Shown here: positions 7,424 through 14,378 of the stretch, one piece after another
Layout: every line of letters starts with the position of its first letter
Position numbering within the stretch: position 1 is the stretch's first letter
Origin: Thermoleophilia bacterium UBA2241
GTDB taxonomy: Bacteria > Actinomycetota > Thermoleophilia > UBA2241
Assembly: GCA_002347645.1 (NCBI GenBank)
Contig: DDYF01000040.1
Span: 1-23,792, forward strand
Direction of reading: 5' to 3'
Length of the DNA: 23,792 nt
Position numbers and translations under genes: made by a program
The notes under the pieces: generated by a model
The model's input: the letters and a program-made list of their open reading frames with translations, nothing else
What the model was told of the DNA's origin: nothing
Database searches by the model: none

Positions 7424-8764
7424 TCACGTGCCGCCGATCGCCATGCCCTCGATGAGGACCGAGGGCGTGAGCACACTGCCGGCGGGCACCCACCGCGCGT
7501 CGTCGCCGAGGGCGCGGACGCTCTTGAGCATGCCGATGATATCCCCGGCCAGCGTTACCTCGCGCACCGGCGTCGTCAGGCGCCCGTGCTCGATGAGGAC
7601 ACCGCTGATGCCCACGGAGAACTCGCCCGAGATGGGATTAGCCCCCGAGTGCACGCCGACCGCGTCGGTGACGAGCACGCCGCGATCCACGCCGGCGACG
7701 ATCGTGCCGAACGGCACCGGCTCGCCTTCGACGAGCAGGTTCGTCGGGCGGACCGCGGGCGGACTCTGGTACCCCCCGCGCTGGCCGTTGCCCGTGGACT
7801 CGGCGCCCGCCTTGCGCGCCGTGTACGTGTCGTGCAGGAAGCCCTGGAGCACACCGGCGCTGACGAGCGGCGTGCGCCGACAGGGCGTTCCCTCGCCGTC
7901 GAACGGCGCGCTGTCGAGCCCGTCGGGATGAGCCCCGTCGTCGGCCAGCGTGAGCCGCGGGTCGGCGACCGCCTGTCCCTCAAGGCCGGCGAACAGCGAG
8001 CGGCCCTTCTGCGCCGCCTCGGCCGTGAGCGCCGACGACAGCACGCCCAAGAACGCTGCCGCGACGAACGGGTCGAGCACGACGGCAGCCTTCATGGACG
8101 GGCAAGGGCGCGCGCCGAGCAGGCGGCACGCACGCGCCGCCGCCTCGGCGCCGCAGGCCGGTCCATCGAGTTCCTCAAGAGCACGACCCACGGCGTACGA
8201 GACGCCCGTCTCGACCCTGCCCTCGTCCTCGGCGAGGACGTAGGCGTAGGCGTAGCACTGGCCGGCGCGGTAGCTGCCCCGCACGCCGGCCGAGTTGGCC
8301 AGGTAGACCTCGCCGTCACCGTCGACGTACACGGTGTCCTCGACCGTCTTGACGCGAGGGTCGGCGGCGAGCGCCGCCGCCTCCACGGACAGAGCGAGGT
8401 CGATGCGCCGCTCGTCGGTCGCCGCCGCGAGCCGGGGGTCGTACGGCTCGACGGCGGCCGGCGGACCGGACGGAGCCGGCAACGTGCGGAAGGGGTCGGC
8501 GTCGGCCGCCGCAGCGTGCGCGACCGCGCGCGCGACGACGTCGTCCAGGCCCTCCGGCCCCAGGTCCGAGGTCGAGGCGTACCCGACGGCGCCGTCGCGG
8601 AAGACGCGCACGCCAACGCCGCAGCGCCGCGCGGCGACGAGCTGTTCGACCTCGCCCTGGTACACCTTGATGCGGCGCGACACGCCGCGCTCGGCGTAGG
8701 CCTCGACGTCGCGCGCGCCGCGCGCCGCCGCCAACTCGAGGACACGGTCGACGACGTCGAACAT
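7424..8764 (-). CDS. tldE: TldE/PmbA-like metalloprotease subunit (non-catalytic partner)
   Basis: TldD and TldE form a heterodimer that degrades or trims unfolded or modified peptides; known E. coli targets are the antitoxin CcdA and the microcin B17 precursor. This 446-residue protein has the PmbA/TldE layout: an N-terminal domain with AYAERGVSRRIKVYQGEVEQ, a central VRVFRDGAVGYAST, and a C-terminal domain with STGNGQRGGYQSPP and SGEFSVGISGVLIEHGR. It has no HExxxH motif, as expected for the non-catalytic subunit. The ATG shares one base with the tldD stop (TGATG at 8762-8766), so synthesis of the two is coupled. The substrate in this organism is unknown. Confidence 0.9.
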   Translation of the reverse strand: MFDVVDRVLELAAARGARDVEAYAERGVSRRIKVYQGEVEQLVAARRCGVGVRVFRDGAVGYASTSDLGPEGLDDVVARAVAHAAAADADPFRTLPAPSGPPAAVEPYDPRLAAATDERRIDLALSVEAAALAADPRVKTVEDTVYVDGDGEVYLANSAGVRGSYRAGQCYAYAYVLAEDEGRVETGVSYAVGRALEELDGPACGAEAAARACRLLGARPCPSMKAAVVLDPFVAAAFLGVLSSALTAEAAQKGRSLFAGLEGQAVADPRLTLADDGAHPDGLDSAPFDGEGTPCRRTPLVSAGVLQGFLHDTYTARKAGAESTGNGQRGGYQSPPAVRPTNLLVEGEPVPFGTIVAGVDRGVLVTDAVGVHSGANPISGEFSVGISGVLIEHGRLTTPVREVTLAGDIIGMLKSVRALGDDARWVPAGSVLTPSVLIEGMAIGGT

Positions 8765-10164
8765 CAGCCGGTCCCGCCGACCGTCATGGCGCTGACCCTC
8801 AGCGTCGCCTGCCCGGTCCCGACGGGTACGCCCTGCCCGTCCTTACCGCAGACGCCCGACTTCTCCTCGTAGTCGTTCGCGATCATGTCGATGTCCTTGA
8901 GCACCTGGATGCCGTTGCCGACCAGCGTCGCCCCGCGGAGCGGCGCGGTCACGCGCCCGCTCTCGATGAGGTAGCCCTCGGCGACGCCGAAGACGAAGGC
9001 CCCGCTCGCCGGCTCCACCTGACCCCCGGCGAGGCTCTTGGCGTAGAAGCCCTTCGGCGTCGCCGCGATGACCTCCTCGGCCGTCGCGGCGCCCGGGGCG
9101 ATGTACGTCGTCGTCATGCGCGGGATGGGCACGTGGCGGAACGACTGGCGGCGGCCGTTGCCGGACGGCGCCGCGCCGAGCTGGCGTGCCCGCAGCCGGT
9201 CGTAGAGGTACCCGGCCAAACGGCCGTCCTCGATGAGCCGCGTCTTCTGCGTGGGCACGCCCTCGTCGTCGAACGCCTGCGAACCCCAGCCGTTCGGCAC
9301 GCCGCCGTCGTCGAAGGCGCTCACGATCGGCGCGGCGACGAGTTCGCCCATCATGCCGGCGTAGATGCTGGCCCCCTTGGCCACCGCGTCGGCCTCGAGG
9401 CCGTGACCGCACGCCTCATGGAACAGCGTGCCGCCGAACCCGTTGGCCAGCACGACCGGCATCGCGCCCATCGGCGCAGGGCGCGCATCGAGCATGGCCA
9501 GCGCCTTGTGCGCCGCCTCACGCGCCGCCGCCAGCACGGCCGCTTCGTCCATGACCTCGAACCCACGGCTCGCGCCCAGGGTCTCGTGACCCGTCTGGAT
9601 GACCGCGTCGCGGCGTGCGACGACTTGCACGCTCAGACGGGTCCGCGTCCGCGTGTCGCGTACGACCTCGCCCAGGGAGTTGACGATGAGGACCTCCTGG
9701 CGAGCGTCGGCGTAGCCCGCGATGACCTGGGCCACCTCATGACCGACCGCACGCGCCTCGTCGTCGGCGGCGTGCACGAGCGCCGCCTTGCGCGCGACCT
9801 CGACCTGGTCCGGCGGCAGCACGACCGGGTGGAGCCCGGCGTCGCGGCGCACGGGTCCGAGGTCGTCGACCGGCGCGCTCGCGCCGGGGTCGCGCAGGGC
9901 GGCGGCGACGGCGTCGGCCGCCGCGCACAGCGACGCCTCGTCGAGCGCGTCGGTGTAGGCGTAGTACGTACGCTCGTCGTGCAGCAGACGCACGCCGGCG
10001 CCACGCTCCCGGCCGCCGACCACCTGCTCCAAGCGGCGGTCCTCGAGGCGCAGTGCGAGCCCGTCGCGGTCCTCGACGAAGACCTCAGCGAAGTCGCCGC
10101 CCCGGGCCAGGGCGCGGGCGATGGTCGCGCGGGCGAGTCCGAGGTCGAACGTGTCGAACGGCAT
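8764..10164 (-). CDS. tldD: TldD-like zinc metalloprotease subunit
   Basis: This is the catalytic partner of TldE, 466 residues. The zinc motif is LFHEACGHGLEAD, giving H249, E250 and H254 (HExxxH); C439 in SGVCGKDGQ is the likely third ligand, as in E. coli TldD. The N-terminus has the shared TldD/TldE domain (FVEDRDGLALRLEDRRLEQV). The ATG at 10162-10164 follows the stop of a small membrane-protein gene with one base between them. Context is a regulator, a roadblock-like gene and the membrane-protein gene upstream, with tldE and pyrE downstream. TldD/TldE pairs also mature some ribosomally made peptides, but no precursor-like gene is evident here beyond the small membrane protein. Confidence 0.92.
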   Translation of the reverse strand: MPFDTFDLGLARATIARALARGGDFAEVFVEDRDGLALRLEDRRLEQVVGGRERGAGVRLLHDERTYYAYTDALDEASLCAAADAVAAALRDPGASAPVDDLGPVRRDAGLHPVVLPPDQVEVARKAALVHAADDEARAVGHEVAQVIAGYADARQEVLIVNSLGEVVRDTRTRTRLSVQVVARRDAVIQTGHETLGASRGFEVMDEAAVLAAAREAAHKALAMLDARPAPMGAMPVVLANGFGGTLFHEACGHGLEADAVAKGASIYAGMMGELVAAPIVSAFDDGGVPNGWGSQAFDDEGVPTQKTRLIEDGRLAGYLYDRLRARQLGAAPSGNGRRQSFRHVPIPRMTTTYIAPGAATAEEVIAATPKGFYAKSLAGGQVEPASGAFVFGVAEGYLIESGRVTAPLRGATLVGNGIQVLKDIDMIANDYEEKSGVCGKDGQGVPVGTGQATLRVSAMTVGGTG

Positions 10165-10165
10165 C

Positions 10166-10381
10166 TCAGCCGGCCCTTTCGAGCGCGCCCCGCACCAGGG
10201 CGGCCCAGGCCCGCAGGTCGGCCACGCCGATGGCGTCCTCGGTGAGATGCAGGGCCGGCCCGTCGGCCGTGCCGAGACGGATCGCAGGACGTCGCTGCGA
10301 CCCGCGTCGCCGGCGTGAGCTGAGCCAGACCGTCGACGCGACCGCGACGACGCACCCGACGGCCAGGCACCGCGCCGTCAC
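10166..10381 (-). CDS. small single-pass membrane protein, unknown function
   Basis: This gene codes for 71 residues. It starts at GTG 10379-10381, which overlaps the upstream stop as GTGA and has a strong GGAGGG site six bases before it. Residues 3-20 (ARCLAVGCVVAVASTVWL) form one predicted membrane helix, followed by a very basic patch (SSRRRRGSQRR), so the C-terminal 50 residues should lie in the cytoplasm. I recognise no family. The tight placement between the roadblock-like gene and tldD, with coupled start and stop, argues that it is real and works with its neighbours. It could anchor a partner protein or be a TldD/E substrate; both ideas are guesses. Confidence 0.6.
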   Translation of the reverse strand: MTARCLAVGCVVAVASTVWLSSRRRRGSQRRPAIRLGTADGPALHLTEDAIGVADLRAWAALVRGALERAG

Positions 10382-10812
10382 CGTGTTCCCTCCGATCCGA
10401 CCGCGTCGCGGCCGCTCGTGGTGTCTGCTTCGTTCGCACCGCCGCGCGCGTCCGCATCCGCCGCCCATAGACGGAGGTCGAACAGCGCGAGGCCGGCCGA
10501 TCCGGGCGTCGTCAGCGCGACGATACGCCCGCCGCCGGCCTCGAAGGCGACGACGTCGGCGCCTTCGAGGCCGACAACGACGTCCTCGAGGCCGGCGTGC
10601 CGTTCGCCGTCGCCCAAGGTACCGGCGTGCGCGGCCAGAGCCGTCTCGGCCGCGCGCCAGAGGCCGTCGACGGCGCGGGCGAGCAGCTGCCCGCCGTCGT
10701 CGTCCGCCGGCGCGCCATAGCGCGTCACCGTCCCGCCGGCGTCGATCACCGCGACGCGGCGGACGCCGGGCGCGGCGGCGGCCAGCTCGCGGACCGTCTC
10801 CGAGGCGCTCAC
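10378..10812 (-). CDS. roadblock/LC7-like small protein
   Basis: From the GTG at 10810-10812 (GGGAGGAG seven bases upstream) the protein has 144 residues. Its pattern suits the roadblock/LC7 fold seen in MglB and other regulators of Ras-like GTPases: a first helix (VRELAAAAPG), strand and turn VRRVAVIDAGGTVTRYG, a long helix (LLARAVDGLWRAAETALAA), then strands DVVVGLEGADVVAFEAGGG and IVALTTPG. The last 30 residues are polar and probably disordered. No GTPase partner gene lies nearby. The fold is assigned by pattern only and could be a related longin-like or profilin-like fold. It lies 25 bp after the HTH regulator and overlaps the membrane-protein gene by four bases. Confidence 0.5.
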   Translation of the reverse strand: MSASETVRELAAAAPGVRRVAVIDAGGTVTRYGAPADDDGGQLLARAVDGLWRAAETALAAHAGTLGDGERHAGLEDVVVGLEGADVVAFEAGGGRIVALTTPGSAGLALFDLRLWAADADARGGANEADTTSGRDAVGSEGTR

Positions 10813-10837
10813 GCGGCTCCTCCCGCCCGACGGCGCG

Positions 10838-11560
10838 TCACACCGACCCCCCCTCGCCGACGGGATACGCCGGCGCACAGGAGAGCTCGCAGCGGTCGCC
10901 GCCGCGGCTGATCGACTGGGTGGCCACGGAGAAGGCGACGGGGCCGTGCTCGGCCATGACGGCCTCCACGACGCCCTCCAGGAAGGCGCGGTGCATCCCG
11001 CAGACGAGCTCCGGGTCGCTGCCCGACAACTCTCGGAAGGCGCAGTTGTGGACGGTGATACACAGGGTGTCGCCGCGCCAGAAGAGGTCGGGAAGCAGCC
11101 CCTGGTCCTCAGCGACCCGTCGCACCATCTCCGCGACGTCGTCGCGGGTGCTCAGCCGGCCGCGCCGATCCGCGACGACGCGCCGTCCTTCGGCGATGCC
11201 GGCCTCGCGAGCGGTCCTGCCGGCGTCCTCAGGTGAGCCGTCGGCCGCCAGCGCGGCGAGCGCCAGCCGGGCCAGGAGGTCGTAGCGCCGCGGCGGGAAC
11301 CCGAAGGTCACCACCTCGTCGCTCAGGCGATAGAGTCGCGCCGGGCGCCCGCCGCCGCCTCCCTTGCGCAAGTCCGTGACGACGAAGCCCGCCTGCTCCA
11401 GCTTCGAGAGATGCATACGGGCCACGTTCGGGTGCAGGCGGAAACGCTCGGCGATATCGGCTGCGGTGACTGCCACGCCGGGCTGCTCGGCGATCGCACG
11501 GTAGATGTGATACCGCGTGTCGTCGGCGAGCACGGCCGCACGCTCGTGATCGCGGTCCAC
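10838..11560 (-). CDS. SufR-like HTH transcriptional regulator with a conserved-cysteine C-terminal domain
   Basis: The protein has 240 residues. The N-terminal winged helix-turn-helix (about 8-80) reads LADDTRYHIYRAIAEQPG, TAADIAERFRLHPNVARMHLSKLEQAGFV, then a glycine-rich wing before RPARLYRLS, as in ArsR/SufR-type repressors. The C-terminal part carries C173 (HNCAFREL), C187 (LVCGMH), C224 and C228 (RCELSC). This resembles the iron-sulphur ligand arrangement of SufR, so a redox- or iron-sensing role is likely but not shown. The GTG start at 11558-11560 has AAGGAGGAG upstream. No suf genes are in the window; its probable targets are its own promoter and the downstream roadblock-tldD-tldE run. 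Which cysteines bind a cluster is inferred. Confidence 0.75.
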   Translation of the reverse strand: MDRDHERAAVLADDTRYHIYRAIAEQPGVAVTAADIAERFRLHPNVARMHLSKLEQAGFVVTDLRKGGGGGRPARLYRLSDEVVTFGFPPRRYDLLARLALAALAADGSPEDAGRTAREAGIAEGRRVVADRRGRLSTRDDVAEMVRRVAEDQGLLPDLFWRGDTLCITVHNCAFRELSGSDPELVCGMHRAFLEGVVEAVMAEHGPVAFSVATQSISRGGDRCELSCAPAYPVGEGGSV

Positions 11561-11587
11561 CGGCGCTCCTCCTTCGATCCTCCGGCG

Positions 11588-11616
11588 ATACTACAGGCGC
11601 CGACCGGCACTGTAAA
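11588..11616 (-). promoter_or_regulatory. promoter of the SufR-like regulator operon
   Basis: On the minus strand TTTACA (11611-11616) and TAGTAT (11588-11593) are separated by exactly 17 bases, a near-consensus -35/-10 pair. The -10 lies 27 bases before the regulator start. An inverted pair TACTAC (11589-11594 and 11624-11629 on opposite strands) brackets the promoter and may be an operator. Confidence 0.6.
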
Positions 11617-11638
11617 CACGGTGGTAGTAGTGTGAACC

Positions 11639-11654
11639 GTGCCCCAGAGGGCAC
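11639..11654. promoter_or_regulatory. 16-bp palindrome GTGCCC-N4-GGGCAC
   Basis: Perfect 6-base arms surround CAGA, between the osmC-like stop and the regulator promoter. It could be a short terminator stem for the osmC-like gene or an operator upstream of the -35 box. Nothing in the sequence decides which. Confidence 0.35.
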
Positions 11655-11686
11655 TCACCGTCCGGGTCACGACCGCCTCCGTCCGC

Positions 11687-12097
11687 TCAGCGCTCGATCT
11701 CGAAGTGCGACGTGATCGGGACGGCGGGGCGCAGTGTCGCTTCGACGCTGCAGTAGCGCGTCTCGGAGAGTTCGATGGCACGGGCGACCTTCGCTTCGTC
11801 GAGGTCGCCCTTGAGCTTGTAGACGACCTCGAGCGCCGTGTACCGCTTGGGGTGCTCCTCGGCTCGCTCGCCGCTGACCTCGATGCTGAAAGCCTCCACG
11901 GGCTGGCGCATCTTGGTGAGGATGGAGAGGACGTCCATGGCCGTGCAGCCGCCGAGCGCCACCGAGAGAAGTTCCATCGGGTAGTTGCCGCTGCCGGCGG
12001 GGTCAAGCCCCGAGGCGAGGTCGACCGTCCCGTTGGCCGTCACCCCCTCGAACCTCAGACCCTCGTTCTTCCACGTCAACGTCACCGGCTCGCCCAC
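11687..12097 (-). CDS. OsmC/Ohr family protein, probable thiol peroxidase
   Basis: OsmC-family proteins reduce organic or fatty-acid hydroperoxides with a two-cysteine active site. This one has 136 residues, normal for the family. C51 in ALGGCTAMDVL is the peroxidatic position and C116 in ETRYCSVEATL the resolving position; GNYPMELLSVALGGC is the family core. The GTG start at 12095-12097 has GGGAGGG upstream. It diverges from uppP with 65 bp between them and lies 126 bp before the SufR-like regulator, which has its own promoter. A link between a peroxide enzyme and an iron-sulphur-type regulator is plausible but unproven. OsmC and YhfA-like subgroups cannot be separated with certainty here. 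Confidence 0.85.
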   Translation of the reverse strand: MGEPVTLTWKNEGLRFEGVTANGTVDLASGLDPAGSGNYPMELLSVALGGCTAMDVLSILTKMRQPVEAFSIEVSGERAEEHPKRYTALEVVYKLKGDLDEAKVARAIELSETRYCSVEATLRPAVPITSHFEIER

Positions 12098-12147
12098 GTC
12101 GTCCCTCCCGTCTCTCGCCCGCGTCTGCGCCGCGGTGGTGCGTACGC

Positions 12148-12153
12148 TAGACT
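12148..12153 (+). promoter_or_regulatory. -10 box TAGACT of uppP, probably leaderless
   Basis: TAGACT ends nine bases before the uppP ATG, so transcription should start within two or three bases of the start codon. No ribosome-binding sequence precedes the ATG, which fits a leaderless mRNA. The -35 region is not clear. Confidence 0.45.
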
Positions 12154-12162
12154 TGCACCCCG

Positions 12163-13011
12163 ATGACCCTCCTTCAAGCCATCATCCTCGGCATCGTGCA
12201 AGGCCTCACCGAGTTCCTGCCGATCTCCAGTTCCGGGCACCTGATCCTCGTTCCGTGGCTCTTCGACTGGCACGTGCTCCTCGAAGACCCGGAGCTCAAC
12301 AAGACGTTCGACGTCGCCCTGCACCTTGGGACGTTCTTCTCGCTGCTCGTGTACTTCTGGCGCGACATCGGCCGCCTGCTCGCGGCGTGGTGGCGCACCC
12401 TGACGCGCCGGCGGATCGACTCGCCCGAGGGCAAGCTGGCGTGGCTGATCATCGTGAGCACGATCCCCGCGGGGATCGTCGGCGTCGCCCTCGAGGACGT
12501 GATCGTCAATACGCTGGGCAAACCGTGGATGATCGCCGTCCTCATGATCGTCTTCGCCGGCGTCATGTACGCCGTGGATCGCCTTGCCCGCCACGAGCGC
12601 GAGATGGCGCAGATGGGCTGGGGCGACGCCCTGCTGATCGGCGTCGCGCAGGCACTGGCGCTCGCGCCCGGTGTCTCTCGCTCGGGGGTGACGATGGTGA
12701 CCGGCCTCGCCTTACGCCTCACGCGCGAGTCGGCGGCCCGCTACTCGTTCCTCATGAGCATCCCGGCGGTCGGAGGGGCCGCCCTCTACAAGGGCCTCGA
12801 CGTCGCCGCCGAGGGGCTGCCGGCGGGTACGGCGGTCCCCTTCGCCGTCGGCATCGTCTCGGCGGCCCTCTCGGGCTTCGCGGCGATCTGGGGCCTGCTC
12901 GCCTATCTGCGCCGCCACGACTTCACGCCGTTCGTCGTCTACCGGCTCGCCGTCGGCGTCGGCGCCCTCGCGCTCATCGTCCTCGGCGTCCGCTCTGCCC
13001 TCGGCGTCTGA
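12163..13011 (+). CDS. uppP: undecaprenyl-diphosphate phosphatase (BacA family)
   Basis: UppP removes a phosphate from undecaprenyl diphosphate, recycling the lipid carrier used for cell wall synthesis and giving bacitracin resistance when raised. The product has 282 residues and is a multi-pass membrane protein with about seven or eight hydrophobic segments. Both signature motifs are present: GLTEFLPISSSGHLIL (14-29) with the catalytic glutamate, serines and histidine, and APGVSRSG (168-175) with the catalytic arginine. The ATG at 12163 begins the standard MTLLQAIILGIVQGLTEF start. The next gene downstream on the same strand encodes a CwlM-like cell wall protein, so the block has a cell envelope theme. 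Confidence 0.95.
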   Translation: MTLLQAIILGIVQGLTEFLPISSSGHLILVPWLFDWHVLLEDPELNKTFDVALHLGTFFSLLVYFWRDIGRLLAAWWRTLTRRRIDSPEGKLAWLIIVSTIPAGIVGVALEDVIVNTLGKPWMIAVLMIVFAGVMYAVDRLARHEREMAQMGWGDALLIGVAQALALAPGVSRSGVTMVTGLALRLTRESAARYSFLMSIPAVGGAALYKGLDVAAEGLPAGTAVPFAVGIVSAALSGFAAIWGLLAYLRRHDFTPFVVYRLAVGVGALALIVLGVRSALGV

Positions 13012-13059
13012 GCGGCCGCGGCGACGTCGCTCACCTCACCTGGCCCGGACGCCCGGGTT

Positions 13060-13074
13060 GCACGCAGGGCGTGC
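13060..13074. terminator. small hairpin after uppP
   Basis: GCACGC and GCGTGC are perfect 6-base arms around AGG, about 50 bases after the uppP stop and before the TAGACT box of the next gene. There is no T-run. It may be a weak terminator. Confidence 0.3.
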
Positions 13075-13101
13075 GCTTCGTCGCGCCGCCCGGGCCTCGT
13101 G

Positions 13102-13107
13102 TAGACT
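13102..13107 (+). promoter_or_regulatory. possible -10 box TAGACT for the cwlM-like gene and pylSc
   Basis: TAGACT lies 39 bases before the GTG start at 13147, giving a normal leader with AGGAG at 13134-13138. If this is the promoter, it would also transcribe pylSc downstream. No strong -35 element is seen. Confidence 0.4.
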
Positions 13108-13146
13108 GACGTCGGGTCTCCCTCTCGCCCCCCAGGAGCGTCAACG

Positions 13147-14256
13147 GTGAGAAACCTCACCCTCGGTGACCGCGGCAGAGAAGTCGCGGATGTGCAGAAG
13201 CGCCTGCGTGCCCAAGGCTTCGTCCTCGGCAAGGAGGGCGTCGACGGCTTCTACGGGCCCAACACGCGGGGCGCGGTCTGCGCTTTCCAGCAGCGCCGGG
13301 ACCTGCTCGTCGACGGCGAGGTCGGCGACAACACATGGCGTGAGCTCGTCGAGACGGGCTACGAGCTCGGCGACCGTCTCCTCTATCTCCGCGAGCCCCA
13401 GTTCCGCGGTGACGACGTGCTCGCGCTTCAGGTCAAGCTCAACCTCCTGGGGTTCAACGCCGGCCCGGAGCGGGGAGTGCACGACGAGGGCGTCGAGCGT
13501 GCGGTGCTCGATTTCCAGCGCAACGCGGGGCTCGAGGCCGACGGCATCGTCGGGCCGACGATGCTCGCGAAGCTCGAGGCGCTGCGCAAGGCCGAGTCGG
13601 GGCGCGAAGGCAAGAAGATCCCCGACCGGTACGGGGGGTACGTGGAGGCGCGCGCGCTGACGGGCCAGATCGTCGCCGTCGACGCCGGGCACGGCGGGTC
13701 CGACCCCGGCGTCGTCGCAATGGAGGGCCTGGTCGAGAAGGACCTCACACTCGCGCTTGCGCTCCGTCTCGAGGAGCTGCTGCGCGCCGAAGGCTGCCTC
13801 GTCGTGATGACCCGGACCGGGGACCACGACGTCCCCCTGTACGAGCGCACCGAGACCGTCATGGCTGCCGACGCCGACTTCATGATCTCGCTGCACGCGA
13901 ACGGCAACGAGTCCCCCGAGGCACATGGCGCCGCCTGTTACTACTTCCAGCGCAGCCACTACTTCTCGGAGCGCGGGCGCCGGATGGCGGAGCACATCGG
14001 CGCCCGTTGCGACGCGGCCGGGGCACGGTTCCTCGGGAGCTTCGGTCGCAACTACGGGATCCTGCGCGAGCCACGTGCCGTGGGAGTGCTGGTCGAGCCG
14101 CTGTTCCTCACGAGCCCGGCGGACGCACGACGGGCGACGCGTCCAGACTTCGTCGACCGCGTCGCCGAGGCGATCTGCGCCGGGCTGGGCGACTACGTCG
14201 CCAGGGTGCCGCTCCCCAGCCAGCGCACAGGCGTCGTGGCGGGGTCGACGTCATGA
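13147..14256 (+). CDS. CwlM-like N-acetylmuramoyl-L-alanine amidase-fold protein, no signal peptide
   Basis: The protein has 369 residues: two peptidoglycan-binding type 1 domains (about 5-70 and 82-148) and an Amidase_3 domain (about 173-352). The domain order and the linker after the first PG-binding domain (ELVETGYELGDRLLY, then GDDVLALQVKLNLLGF) match mycobacterial CwlM, a cytoplasmic regulator of MurA. The start VRNLTLGDRGREV has no signal peptide. Zinc and catalytic residues appear complete: H182 (DAGHGG), E197 (VEKDL), H250 (SLHAN) and E317 (LVEPLF). From memory, M. tuberculosis CwlM has arginine at the first histidine position. So it may be an active enzyme, or a regulator that kept its site. 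GTG at 13147 with AGGAG eight bases upstream fixes the start. Confidence 0.82.
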   Translation: MRNLTLGDRGREVADVQKRLRAQGFVLGKEGVDGFYGPNTRGAVCAFQQRRDLLVDGEVGDNTWRELVETGYELGDRLLYLREPQFRGDDVLALQVKLNLLGFNAGPERGVHDEGVERAVLDFQRNAGLEADGIVGPTMLAKLEALRKAESGREGKKIPDRYGGYVEARALTGQIVAVDAGHGGSDPGVVAMEGLVEKDLTLALALRLEELLRAEGCLVVMTRTGDHDVPLYERTETVMAADADFMISLHANGNESPEAHGAACYYFQRSHYFSERGRRMAEHIGARCDAAGARFLGSFGRNYGILREPRAVGVLVEPLFLTSPADARRATRPDFVDRVAEAICAGLGDYVARVPLPSQRTGVVAGSTS

Positions 14257-14378
14257 GGGCAGCGGACGGCGCGAGACGCGCCGCAGGACCGAGGGCCGAA
14301 CGCCGTCGCTCCGAGAGGCCGGGACACCGACGTCCCGCCGAGGACCTGGGGCGCGGCGCGGCCGGAGGCGGACGATGA
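14253..14378 (+). CDS. doubtful 41-codon ORF between cwlM-like gene and pylSc
   Basis: An ATG overlaps the cwlM-like stop (ATGA at 14253-14256) and its TGA overlaps the pylSc start (ATGA at 14375-14378), so the frame fits exactly between the two genes. The product is 41 residues, rich in Arg, Ala and Gly, with no hydrophobic core and no cysteines. It does not resemble the N-terminal subunit PylSn. The ribosome site is weak (GGCGGGG). It may be a coupling leader that carries ribosomes to pylSc, or chance in GC-rich DNA. Confidence 0.2.
   Translation: MRAADGARRAAGPRAERRRSERPGHRRPAEDLGRGAAGGGR
14268..14337 (+). promoter_or_regulatory. structured spacer before pylSc
   Basis: Two hairpins are possible: GGCGCG-AGA-CGCGCC at 14268-14282 and CGGGAC-N6-GTCCCG at 14320-14337. 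A competing pairing joins GACGGCG (14265-14271) with CGCCGTC (14301-14307) and excludes the first hairpin. This could influence pylSc translation, but GC-rich DNA forms such pairs often. Confidence 0.25.

Noticed and set aside
14253..14378. The 41-codon ORF as PylSn
   Set aside because: PylSn is about 100 residues with a defined tRNA-binding domain; this ORF is short, Arg/Ala/Gly-rich and lacks any such pattern.
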